Below are positions 51,991-60,290 of a stretch of DNA of 64,000 nucleotides, one piece after another (position 1 is the stretch's first letter; each line of letters opens with the position of its first letter). The stretch covers positions 248,001-312,000 of the forward strand of contig CAWJPY010000005.1 of the NCBI GenBank assembly GCA_963844865.1, in the 5' to 3' direction. Both the position numbers and the translations under genes were made by a program. Source of the DNA: CAWJPY01 sp963844865. Lineage in GTDB: Bacteria > Acidobacteriota > Thermoanaerobaculia > Thermoanaerobaculales > Sulfomarinibacteraceae. The notes beneath the pieces were generated by a model that saw only the letters and a program-made list of their open reading frames with translations, was not told the origin of the DNA and ran no database searches.

Positions 51991-54473
51991 ATGGCCATCA
52001 CGATGCCGCCAGTGCGGCTCAAGAACCCAACCCCGGAGGAGTTCCGGGACCGCTTCCTGCACTACCTGCGCTACGCGGGCGGTGTGGAGCTGCGCATGGC
52101 ACGGCCCGACGACCACCTCGCCGCCCTCGAGCTGGCGGTGCGGGAGACCCTCATCGACCGCGCCATCCTGGCCCGGCGGACCTACGACGCGACCCGGCCC
52201 AAGACGGTCCACTACATGTCCATGGAGTACCTGCCCGGGCGCCTGGCCCGCAACAACCTGATCGCCACCGAGCTTTTGGGCGTGGCCCACGAGGCCATGC
52301 AGCTCCTCGGCCTCAACCTGGACACCATCCTCGAGGAGGAGCCCGACCCCGGCCTCGGCAACGGCGGTCTCGGCCGCCTGGCGGCCTGCTACCTGGACTC
52401 CCTGGCCACCCTCGACTACCCCGCCTACGGCTACGGCCTGCGCTACGACTACGGCATGTTCCGGCAGCAGTTCGAGGACGGCTGGCAGGTGGAGCACGCC
52501 GACACCTGGTTGGAGGAGGGGTTCCGCTGGGGTGTCCCGCGCCACGACCTCATGGTGCCGGTCAAGGTGGGCGGCCACGTGGAGTGGGTGGAGACGGACC
52601 GCGGCAAGCACCGCCCCACCTGGCGGGGATGGCGCGTCGCCTACGGCATCCCCCACGACGTGCTCATCGCCGGCTACCACACCAACACCGTGTCCATCCT
52701 GCGCCTCTGGGATGCCGACGCGGCGTCCGAGTTCGACTTCCAGATGTTCTCCAAGGGCAGCTACATCCGGGCGGTGGCGGAGCGCGAACGGGTGGAGGCG
52801 TTGACCAGGGTGCTCTACCCGGCCGACGACATCGAGGCCGGCCGGCAGCTCCGGCTCCTCCAGGAGTACTTCCTGGTGGCGTGCTCGGTCCGCGACGTGG
52901 TCAACCGCTTCCGCCGTCGCCACGGCGAGGCGTGGGAGCTGTTCCCGTCCAAGGTCGCCTTCCAGCTCAACGACACCCACCCCGCCCTGACGGTGGCCGA
53001 GCTCATGCGCTTCTTCGTGGACGAGGCCGAACTGCGCTGGGTCACCGCCTGGGAGCTGACCCGGGCGACCTGCGCCTACACGAACCACACGCTGCTGCCG
53101 GAGGCCCTCGAGACCTGGCCGGTGTCTCTCATGCAGCCCTGGATCCCCCGCCACGTGCAGATCATCTACGAGATCAACCGGCGCTTCCTGGACTCGGTGA
53201 AAGGTCAGCTCGAGGAGAACGGCAACGCCGTCCGCCGCCTCTCCATCCTCCAGGAGGAGGGGGAGCCCCGGTTCCGGATGGCCAACCTGGCCATCGTCGG
53301 CAGCCACAAGATCAACGGCGTGGCCAAGCTCCACACCGAGCTGCTCAGGACACGGCTGGTGAAGGACTTCGCCACCCTGTGGCCGGAGCGCTTCATCGCC
53401 ATCACCAACGGGATCACGCCCAGGCGCTGGCTCCTGTCCTCGAACCCCCGTCTGCCGCCGCCATCACCCGGCGCATCGGCGACGGCTGGGTCACCGACCT
53501 GGACCGGCTGGCCCAGCTCGGGGAGCACGCCGCGGACCCCGAGTTCCAGGACGAGTTCCTCGCCATCAAGGCCGCCAACAAGGTGAACCTGGCCGCCTTC
53601 CTGTCCGGACCCGGCGGCCTCCGCATCGACCCCGACGCCTGTGCGACGTCCAGATCAAGCGCCTCCACGAGTACAAGCGGCAGCTCCTCAAGGTGATGCA
53701 CATCATCTGGCTGTACCACCGTGTCCTCGACGAACCCACCCGCGAGATCGTGCCCCGCACCTTCGTGTTCGGGGCCAAGGCCGCACCGGCCTACCACATG
53801 GCCAAGCTCATCATCCGCCTGATCAACGGCGTCGCCGACGTGGTCAACCGCGACCCCGTGGTGGAGGGACGGCTGCAGGTCGCCTTCCTCCCCGACTACC
53901 GCGTCACCCTCGCGGAGAGGATCATCCCCGCCGCCGACGTGTCCGAGCAGATCTCCACCGCCGGCATGGAGGCCTCCGGCACCGGCAACATGAAGCTGGC
54001 CCTCAACGGCGCCCTCACCGTGGGCACCCTGGACGGCGCCAACATCGAGATCCGGGACGCGGTGGGCGCCGACAACATGTTCATCTTCGGGCTCACCGCC
54101 GACGAGGTCGAGGCGCGCCTCACCACCGGCGCGCACAACCCGTGGAAGATCTACCGCGCCGACGCCGAGCTGGCGGCGGTGGTCGACGCGATCCGGGACG
54201 GGGTCTTCGCCCGCGGCGACAGCGGCATGCTGCGGGGCGTGTGGTCCGCCCTCATGGAGCACGGCGACCGCTACATGGTCCTCGCCGACTTCCGCTCCTA
54301 CATCGAGGTCCAGGAGCGGGTGGAGGAGCTCTACCGCGACCGCCGGGCGTGGGCCGCAGCCGCCATCCGCAACGTCTCCGCCATGGGCGGCTTCTCCTCC
54401 GACCGCGCCGATCCGCGAGTACGCCCACCAGATCTGGGACCTGGAGCCGGTGGAGATCGAACCGCCCCCCTGA
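51991..54473 (+). CDS. glgP: Glycogen/alpha-glucan phosphorylase, three frameshifts
   Basis: Releases glucose-1-phosphate from alpha-1,4-glucan; PLP-dependent GT35. Corrected length is about 827 residues, normal. Family segments in order: VHYMSMEYLPGR, DPGLGNGGLGRLAACYLDS, FQLNDTHPAL, VGSHKINGVAKLH, DVQIKRLHEYKRQLL, and the PLP-lysine loop EASGTGNMKLALNGALTVGTLDG. The frame changes near 53444 (CTGCCGCCGCC, one base short), near 53640 (GACGCCTGTGCGAC, one base short) and near 54410 (one extra C before ATCCGCGAG). The last correction gives EYAHQIWDLEPVEIEPP and a stop at 54471-54473. All three are single-base events in GC-rich runs. Confidence 0.9.
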
Positions 54474-54480
54474 TCTCGGG

Positions 54481-54515
54481 CGCGGCGATCGGCGGCAGCG
54501 GACGGTAGCGGCGTT
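54481..54515 (-). repeat. Short 6-mer array right after glgP
   Basis: Minus strand: GCTGCC, GCCGATC, GCCGC preceded by looser units. Begins eight bases after the corrected glgP stop. Confidence 0.5.
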
Positions 54516-54550
54516 CGACGGCGCAGCAGCCTTCGAGAGAACAGCGCGTC

Positions 54551-54640
54551 CCTCGGGCGTGCCACTGGTGACCCGGCTTCGATCGCAGCTTCGCCGTGGT
54601 CAGCGGTGGCAACCACGGGGAACGCGTCGGGAGAATCGGC
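54551..54640. repeat. 90-bp dispersed repeat, copy B
   Basis: Partner of 48751-48840 (six differences by eye). Here it precedes the palindromic element, while at 48.7 kb it follows it. Confidence 0.85.
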
Positions 54641-54671
54641 ACGTCGCGATATCTCTCGCTTCGGATAGGCC

Positions 54672-54750
54672 AGAGCGCGAGCCAGGCACCGTTGAAGAGG
54701 GCACGATCGTGCTTCTCCGCGAGGGCCCGACGGTGCCTGGCACGCTCTCT
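54672..54750. repeat. Palindromic element copy 5
   Basis: AGAGCGCGAGCCAGGCACCGT at the left faces ACGGTGCCTGGCACGCTCTCT at the right, about 38 bp apart; arms are 21 bp with few mismatches. Confidence 0.8.
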
Positions 54751-54790
54751 GATCCTCCCAGTGTCCCGCTCCGTTCATCGAACGCCCAGC

Positions 54791-54916
54791 GCCGCTGCGG
54801 CTCGCTGACGCCGCCATCCGACGCGGACGCCGCCGCTGCCGCTGTCCACCGCCGCTGTCCACCGCCGCTGTCGCGGTCGCTGACGCGGTCGCCGATCGCT
54901 GTCGCTGCGCTTGTCA
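54791..54916 (+). repeat. 6-7-mer array ending in the GT2 stop codon
   Basis: GCTGAC, GCCGCC, ATCCGAC, GCGGAC, GCCGCC, GCTGCC, GCTGTCC, ACCGCC, GCTGTCC, ACCGCC, GCTGTC, GCGGTC, GCTGAC, GCGGTC, GCCGATC, GCTGTC. The final CTTGTCA includes the complement of the GT2 stop. Confidence 0.82.
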
Positions 54917-55930
54917 GGCCACGCAGAAGTAGTCGGAGCCTTCGGCGAGCCCCACTCCGTCCAGACGAGCCCGGATCAGCCCACGCGCACCCCGCGCCGC
55001 GACCGCGGCCAGCACCAGGGTGCCGGGCGCCAGGAGGCCCGGCAGGTCGTCGGGGGCGACCACCGGCCGGCCACGGGCGGTGCGCCCGATCTTGGCGGGG
55101 TCGATGTCGACGAAGGCAGCCACCTCGCCCCCTCCCGCCAACAGGTGGGTGGCCAGCCGGCGCCCCGTCCTCCCCGCCCCCCACAGCAAGGCCCGCGGGC
55201 GTGCGCGCAGTGGGCCCTCGAGCAGGAAGTGCGCCTTGCAGCGCAGGAAGGCGTCGACACCGTAGCGAGGGTCGCGCCGTGTGAGCCGGGCCCCGTGCTC
55301 GCGCCAGAACAGGAGCGGGTCCGGCACCTTCGCGAAGACCACGCCGGTCCCGAAGAGACGGAGCCAGAGGTCGTAATCCTCCGGCCAGCCGCAGTCGCGG
55401 TAGCCTCCCGCCGCCGCCAGCAGGGGTCGACGCACCACCGCCGAGGGGTGCGCCAGGGGCGACTCCACGAAGCGCTCGCGGGCCATCTCGTCGTGCCGGA
55501 CGAGGGAGTTCAGCCACGTCTCGTAGCGCCGAAACCCGCCGGCCACGGCCCGGCGTGGGAAGAACCGGATCCCGCATCCGACGACGCCCACGTCGGGCCG
55601 CTCCTCCAGGAGCCTCACCTGCAGCTCCAGGCGCCGGGGGTGGCAGACGTCGTCGGCATCCATGCGCGCCACCACGGGGCCCCGGCACGCGTCGAGCCCT
55701 GCGTTCAGCGCCGCCACCAGGCCCGCACGGGGCTGCGCCAGGACGCGGATACGGGAGTCCGAGCCAGCCCAGCGCCGCAGCGTGTCCAGCGACCCGTCCC
55801 CCGACCCGTCGTCCACCGCCACGACCTCGTGCTCCGCCAGGGTCTGACGATGCAGGCTCGCCAGGCAGGCCTCGAGGTAGGGACCTGCATCGCGGACCGG
55901 CAGGAGCACGGAGACCAGTGGTGTGGTCAT
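54914..55930 (-). CDS. Family 2 glycosyltransferase with C-terminal Rossmann-like segment
   Basis: A 338-residue enzyme. GT-A domain to about residue 230: VSVLLPVRDAGPYLEACLASL, VDDGSGDGS, donor-site ARMDADDVCHPRRLE (DxD), and the acceptor/base motif GWPEDYDLWLRL. The last 100 residues start ALLWGAGRTGRRLATHLLAGG and continue AAFVDIDPAKIGRTARGRPVV. This is a dinucleotide-binding-like GxGxxG fold as found at the N-terminus of some sugar-modifying enzymes. The fusion is uncommon. Sugar and acceptor unknown. Confidence 0.85.
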   Translation of the reverse strand: MTTPLVSVLLPVRDAGPYLEACLASLHRQTLAEHEVVAVDDGSGDGSLDTLRRWAGSDSRIRVLAQPRAGLVAALNAGLDACRGPVVARMDADDVCHPRRLELQVRLLEERPDVGVVGCGIRFFPRRAVAGGFRRYETWLNSLVRHDEMARERFVESPLAHPSAVVRRPLLAAAGGYRDCGWPEDYDLWLRLFGTGVVFAKVPDPLLFWREHGARLTRRDPRYGVDAFLRCKAHFLLEGPLRARPRALLWGAGRTGRRLATHLLAGGGEVAAFVDIDPAKIGRTARGRPVVAPDDLPGLLAPGTLVLAAVAARGARGLIRARLDGVGLAEGSDYFCVA

Positions 55931-55980
55931 GCGGGGGAGAGTACCGACTCTGGCCTCCCGAGAGCCAGAGCGCGCGGCTC

Positions 55981-57033
55981 TCAGGTGGCGTCGAGGACGG
56001 CAGCCACCTCCGCCACGGTCGACTCCAGGGAGGTCAACGAACCCAGGGGGCCGCCGCGGGGGCCGTCATCCACGTACACCAAGGCGACGACCCGGTCCTT
56101 CACCACCAGCGGCACGACGGCCGCCTCTTCGGGCGCGCTCCCGCCCAGCTCCTTGACCAGCGGCTCGTTGGCGGGATCCAGCGGGATGGGTCCCCGACAG
56201 GTCGTGGCCGCCTCGGAGACCCGCGACAGCACGAGGCCGGGATCCCGGACCAGGCGAAGGCGGCGGCCGGACAGGCGCCGCCGCTCCAGGCCGGCGCCAA
56301 AGCCGCCCACACCCTGGAAGAAGCCGGGATAGGCGAGAAACACCAGCGCCCGTTCCGCCACCACAGCCGCCGCGCGCAGGATGTTCAGCGTCATCTCCGC
56401 GGTCAGCGAGACCGCCTGCTCCTCCATCTCCTCGAGCAACGATCTCACCTCGGCGCTCCTGGCCCGGGGCCCCTGGGCAGGGGCCGGGTCCTGCATTCCT
56501 TCGGTCGCCGTCTCGTCCTCGCCGGGTCTCCGGCCCAGACGCCCGAGGCTCTCCATCAGCAACGGCTCCACGTCGTGGTCGAGACCGATGAGCACGTCCG
56601 CGGGGTTGACGTGGATCGCTCCCAGGCTCGGGATCTCGCCCCGCTCGAACACCATCACGCCGCTCCGCCAGGCCAACAGCTCCCGGAGCACGTTCTCGAA
56701 CTGGCTGTGCACCGCCGCGGCGAGATCGTTCACCTCCAGGACGCCCATGTCCATGAGGACGGTGCCCAGGAGGCCGGCGTCGGGATCGTCGCGCTGCCGC
56801 TCGAGCGCCTCCGCCAGCTGCTCCTCGGTCACCAACCCACGGCCGACGAGGACGTTGCCGATGCGCTCCCCCACCATGGGCGCGGCGGCGTACACGATCG
56901 AGCCCTCGTCCAGGGCCAGGAACACCTTGTCCTTGCCCCGGACCGCGGACAGCTTGCCGGTCTTGGAGTGCACGGACAGCATGAGCAGGAACTCGGCGGG
57001 CGCGAGGTCTTCGACGTCGGCGACGATTGACAC
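55981..57033 (-). CDS. DUF4388-domain protein, possible signalling adaptor
   Basis: A 350-residue cytoplasmic protein. The N-terminal 100 residues match the DUF4388/PATAN type (LMLSVHSKTGKLSAVRGKDKVFLALDEGSIVYAAAP), next a helical VLVGRGLVTEEQLAEALERQ segment as in type IV pilus/GspE N-termini. After a Pro/Glu-rich linker, a GAF-like C-terminal domain ends in VVPLVVKDRVVALVYVDDG. GTG 57033 has GGAGG seven bases upstream; ATG 57066 does not. No partner kinase or regulator is adjacent. Confidence 0.75.
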   Translation of the reverse strand: MSIVADVEDLAPAEFLLMLSVHSKTGKLSAVRGKDKVFLALDEGSIVYAAAPMVGERIGNVLVGRGLVTEEQLAEALERQRDDPDAGLLGTVLMDMGVLEVNDLAAAVHSQFENVLRELLAWRSGVMVFERGEIPSLGAIHVNPADVLIGLDHDVEPLLMESLGRLGRRPGEDETATEGMQDPAPAQGPRARSAEVRSLLEEMEEQAVSLTAEMTLNILRAAAVVAERALVFLAYPGFFQGVGGFGAGLERRRLSGRRLRLVRDPGLVLSRVSEAATTCRGPIPLDPANEPLVKELGGSAPEEAAVVPLVVKDRVVALVYVDDGPRGGPLGSLTSLESTVAEVAAVLDAT

Positions 57034-57128
57034 GATCCGTCCTCCGGATGAGCAGGCGGTGGGCACCGCCCGTATTGCAGGGTACCAGCAACCCCCTCGC
57101 CAGATACCCCCACCGGTCCGCGTCCGAA

Positions 57129-57180
57129 TCGCCGAGGCCGTTCTCTGTCGCGGCCACTGTTCGCTGCCGCGGACGCGGCC
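57129..57180 (+). repeat. 6-7-mer array near the pyrD 3' end
   Basis: GCCGAG, GCCGTTC, TCTGTC, GCGGCC, ACTGTTC, GCTGCC, GCGGAC, GCGGCC on the plus strand, 40 bp from the pyrD stop. Confidence 0.65.
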
Positions 57181-57221
57181 TCACGGAACCGCGATCGGGC
57201 CGGGGGGTCGGACCGCCCGCG

Positions 57222-58247
57222 CTACCCGATCCGGCGCAGGATGCGCCCCACCAGGGCGGGCCCCTCATAGACCAGTCCCGTGTACACCTGGACCAGGGTG
57301 GCCCCCGCCGCCAGCTTCTCCGCGGCGTCGGCCGGACCCATCACGCCGCCGACCCCGATGATGGGCAGGGCACCGCCGATGAGCTCATGGACGGCGGCCA
57401 CGACCCGCGTGGCCCGCTGCCCCAGGGCCGCGCCGCTCAGCCCTCCCTCCTCCACGCCGCGGGGGTCGTCCACACCCTCTCGCGACGTCGTCGTGTTGGT
57501 GGCGACGACGCCGTCGACGTTGGCGCCGAGGATGGCGTCGGCTGCGGCCGCCAGTTGCTCCTCGTCCAGGTCCGGCGCCAGCTTCACGAGCACCGGCACC
57601 CCCCTGCCGGAAATGGCGGCACAGCGGTCACGGCGAGCCACCACTGCCGTCAGCAGGCCCTCGAGGAAGCCCCTTCCCTGCAGCCTTCTCAGCCCGGGGG
57701 TGTTGGGAGAGGACACGTTCACGGCCAGGTAGTCGGCGAGGGGGGCGAAGACGTCCACCAGCTCCTCGTAGTCGCGGGCCGCCTCCTCGATGGGGGTCGT
57801 GCGCTGCTTGCCGATGTTCACGCCGAGGACCAGCCCCGGTGGGCGCGGTCCCTGCAACCGGCCGGCCACGTAGGCGGCGCCCCGACCCGGGAAGCCGAGG
57901 CGGTTGATCAGGCTGCGCTGTCCGGGCAGCCGGAACAGGCGCGGGCGGGGGTTGCCCGGCTGCGCCCGCGGCGTCACCGTGCCGACCTCGATGTGGCCGA
58001 AGCCCAGCGCGGCCAGGCCGCGCCAACCCTCCCCGTCCTTGTCGTACCCGGCGGCGAGGCCCACCCGATTGGGGAAGTGCAGGCCGAACGCCTCCACCGG
58101 TCGGCCCCGAGGAGCACGGACCGCGGCCGTCACGAGCCGGCGGAGGCCGGGCACCGCTCCCATCGCGCCCACGCTCTTCAACGCGAGGGCGTGGGCCGAC
58201 TCGGGGTCCAGCCGGAACAGCAACGGTCGGAGGATCCGGTAGAGCAT
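57222..58247 (-). CDS. pyrD: Dihydroorotate dehydrogenase (quinone), class 2
   Basis: Fourth step of pyrimidine synthesis, feeding electrons to quinone. 341 residues. The N-terminal membrane-associating helix MLYRILRPLLFRLDPESAHAL is class 2. FMN and active site: GLAAGYDKDGEGW, IEVGTVTPRAQPGNPRPRLFR, and NVSSPNTPGLR with the class 2 catalytic Ser. VATNTTTSR and GVGGVMGPADAAEKL follow. It starts seven bases after the HD-domain gene stop and is the last gene of a minus-strand run beginning at 62467. Confidence 0.95.
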   Translation of the reverse strand: MLYRILRPLLFRLDPESAHALALKSVGAMGAVPGLRRLVTAAVRAPRGRPVEAFGLHFPNRVGLAAGYDKDGEGWRGLAALGFGHIEVGTVTPRAQPGNPRPRLFRLPGQRSLINRLGFPGRGAAYVAGRLQGPRPPGLVLGVNIGKQRTTPIEEAARDYEELVDVFAPLADYLAVNVSSPNTPGLRRLQGRGFLEGLLTAVVARRDRCAAISGRGVPVLVKLAPDLDEEQLAAAADAILGANVDGVVATNTTTSREGVDDPRGVEEGGLSGAALGQRATRVVAAVHELIGGALPIIGVGGVMGPADAAEKLAAGATLVQVYTGLVYEGPALVGRILRRIG

Positions 58248-58254
58248 CCCGCGC

Positions 58255-58806
58255 TCAGGGCTGGAGCCGCTTGACGAAGGGTTCGAAGGTCATGAAGTCC
58301 GCGTGGTGCACCAGCCACGCCTCCGTGGTGCGGGCGACCAGGTCGCCCTCCTTGGCGTGGGTGGCCACGATGTGGGTGACCGCGTCGGGCAGCCCGCACT
58401 CCATGGCCAGGGCGACGCCGGTGAAGGGATGGCGCAGGAACGCCCCACGACGGCTCTGACGAATGCCGCCGTCGTCCGCGGGCTCGTACTCGGCCAGCTT
58501 GCCGACGTCGGCCAGGATCGCCCCGGCAGTGACCACGTCGAGGTCCACCGGCAGGCCGTCGCCGAAGAACTCACGCACTTTCTCGGCGGCGTGACGGGCG
58601 ATGTGCACCACCAATCGCTTGTGGGCGAGGAAGCTGGCCGGGCACTCCCGGACCTTGAGGGTGAAGGGAATCCGTTCCAGGTCCCCCGCCTCGAGGGGTG
58701 AACGCTCCAGGGCCAGCCGCCAGCACTGGGCGGTCCGCTCCCTGAGGTCGGCGTCCGCGATCCACTCGAGCTCGGGCCAGATGCGCCTCACCTCGTCCAG
58801 CTCCAT
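58255..58806 (-). CDS. HD-like domain protein with altered HD pair
   Basis: A 183-residue protein with the helical outline of an HD phosphohydrolase: HKRLVVHIARHA near 62, AGAILADVGKLAEYEP near 94, HPFTGVALAMECGLP near 126 and VATHAKEG near 147. In the second motif the usual HDVGK is ADVGK, so the first metal-binding His of the HD pair is Ala. The remaining ligands look intact. ATG 58806 has AGGAGGT at ideal spacing. It lies between the PBP4-like and pyrD genes on the same strand. Either a non-catalytic relative or a shifted metal site. Confidence 0.75.
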   Translation of the reverse strand: MELDEVRRIWPELEWIADADLRERTAQCWRLALERSPLEAGDLERIPFTLKVRECPASFLAHKRLVVHIARHAAEKVREFFGDGLPVDLDVVTAGAILADVGKLAEYEPADDGGIRQSRRGAFLRHPFTGVALAMECGLPDAVTHIVATHAKEGDLVARTTEAWLVHHADFMTFEPFVKRLQP

Positions 58807-58852
58807 GGGCACCTCCTGCGAGCGCCGAGCATAGGCCAGGCCGCCGCCGCCT

Positions 58853-60073
58853 TCAACCGGCCGCGGGCTCGATCTCGACGTTCGCGTCACTGTCGGAGAA
58901 GGGCAGCTCGCCCTTGCACCCGAAGGGCACCGCGCCACCGGCCCGGTCCACCAGGCCCAGCAGCCACTCCTGCTCCAACCGCCTCCAACGCGTCTGCTGA
59001 TGGTCGCTGCGGGGGGCGGCGACGCAGAACAGGACCGTGCCCAGACGGGGGCTGGTGAAGGCCCCCGCCAGGACCACGACACCGCCGTCCGTGGTGGTCA
59101 GCGTCCCGGTCTTGCAGACGACGCTGTGGGCACGGGGCCCCGCCACCAGCTTCGGGAACATCCGCCGCGTGGGGCCCGGGTCGCATCCCGGCACCGGCAG
59201 CAGGTCGGTGAGGCCCAGCCCCTGGCGAGCGGCGGCGGCCCCCAGCTCGCGGATCAGGTCCACGGCGAGGCGCGGGGTGATGCGGTTGCGGCCCTGTCCG
59301 GAGGCGGTGGCGAGCTGCATGTCTGCCGGCGCCGCGCCCAACCGGCTGCGCAGGAAGGCCTCCAGGGACCCGACCCCGCCCAGGGTGTCGGCCACCCGGA
59401 TCAGGTCGTTGTTGGAGTAGGTGTTGAATCGCTTGAGGACCATGACCAGGGGGTTGGAGCGGTGGACCAGCAGGGGTCGGGACCCCGGCGAGGCGCCGAG
59501 GCGGACCGCACCGTCCACCCTCAGCCGCGGCGGGCGCTCGTCGTCCAGACCGTGACGGGCGCACAGCTCGAGCCATGCGGACCGGGTCGACGGCTGCCAG
59601 CGAGCCGGCTCCAGAACGGCCCGCAGGCGTTCCCCCATGGCCAGGAGGCGGCGGGCGGGGTCGCCGCGGCGACCCTCGATGCCGTTCTCCCAGCCCATGA
59701 AGAACGGTCCCTCCACCAGGAGGTCGCCCGTCACCTCCCGCACACCCATCCTGTTGAGGGCGCGGACCACAAGGAGGGCGTTCTCCACCTGGAAGTCGGG
59801 GTCCCCTCCGCCTTCGACGACCAGCGATCCCACGATCCGGCCCCGAGACCGGTCCAGGAGACCCGTGGACGCGAAGAGGGTGGCGTACCGGTGCCCAGCT
59901 CCCAACCGCTCCAAAGCCCAGAGAGAGGTTCCCGCCTTGACCACCGATGCCGGGTTGAAGGTCACGTCGGCGCCGTGACTGAGGACCACGTCGCCGGCCA
60001 GGGTCTCGACGTGGTACAGGAGCCGGTCGCGGTCCGCCGCTGCGGCGAGCTGGGCAAGGAGCACGAGGAGCAC
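58853..60073 (-). CDS. dacB: D-alanyl-D-alanine carboxypeptidase/endopeptidase, PBP4 (S13) type
   Basis: Trims or cleaves peptidoglycan cross-links in the periplasm. Active-site motifs: SVVK in NPASVVKAGTS, SNN in TYSNNDLIRVAD, KTG in VCKTGTLTTTDGG. The hydrophobic core of a signal peptide, LVLLVLLAQLAAAA, is at the very start. The start codon is uncertain. GTG 60073 gives a signal peptide without a basic n-region. The frame is open back to ATG 60286, four bases after the preceding stop, through two tandem palindromic elements that would add 71 residues. About 400 residues without that extension. Part of the minus-strand run with the DprE1/E2-like pair upstream. Confidence 0.85.
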   Translation of the reverse strand: MLLVLLAQLAAAADRDRLLYHVETLAGDVVLSHGADVTFNPASVVKAGTSLWALERLGAGHRYATLFASTGLLDRSRGRIVGSLVVEGGGDPDFQVENALLVVRALNRMGVREVTGDLLVEGPFFMGWENGIEGRRGDPARRLLAMGERLRAVLEPARWQPSTRSAWLELCARHGLDDERPPRLRVDGAVRLGASPGSRPLLVHRSNPLVMVLKRFNTYSNNDLIRVADTLGGVGSLEAFLRSRLGAAPADMQLATASGQGRNRITPRLAVDLIRELGAAAARQGLGLTDLLPVPGCDPGPTRRMFPKLVAGPRAHSVVCKTGTLTTTDGGVVVLAGAFTSPRLGTVLFCVAAPRSDHQQTRWRRLEQEWLLGLVDRAGGAVPFGCKGELPFSDSDANVEIEPAAG

Positions 60074-60080
60074 GAGGAAT

Positions 60081-60252
60081 GCGAGAGGGGGAGCCAGGCA
60101 CCGCTGAAGATGAGGCGGTCGAGTACTCAGATGCGATCTCGGCGGTGCCTGGCACCCGGTCGTGCGCTTCGGGAATGCGAGAGGGGGAGCCAGGCACCGC
60201 TGAAGATGAGGCGGTCGAGTACTCAGATGCGATCTCGGCGGTGCCTGGCACC
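60081..60252. repeat. Two tandem palindromic elements, 96-bp period, at the dacB start
   Basis: GCCAGGCACCGC/GCGGTGCCTGGC pairs at 60093-60104/60142-60153 and 60189-60200/60238-60249. The two units, including the flank GAATGCGAGAGGGGGAGCC, look identical. Period 96 is a multiple of three. The minus-strand frame stays open across both, encoding CQAPPRSH and LQRCLAPPLAF twice. Confidence 0.88.
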
Positions 60253-60290
60253 CTCTCTGGTTCTTCCATCCTGATACGTATCGCATCGTG

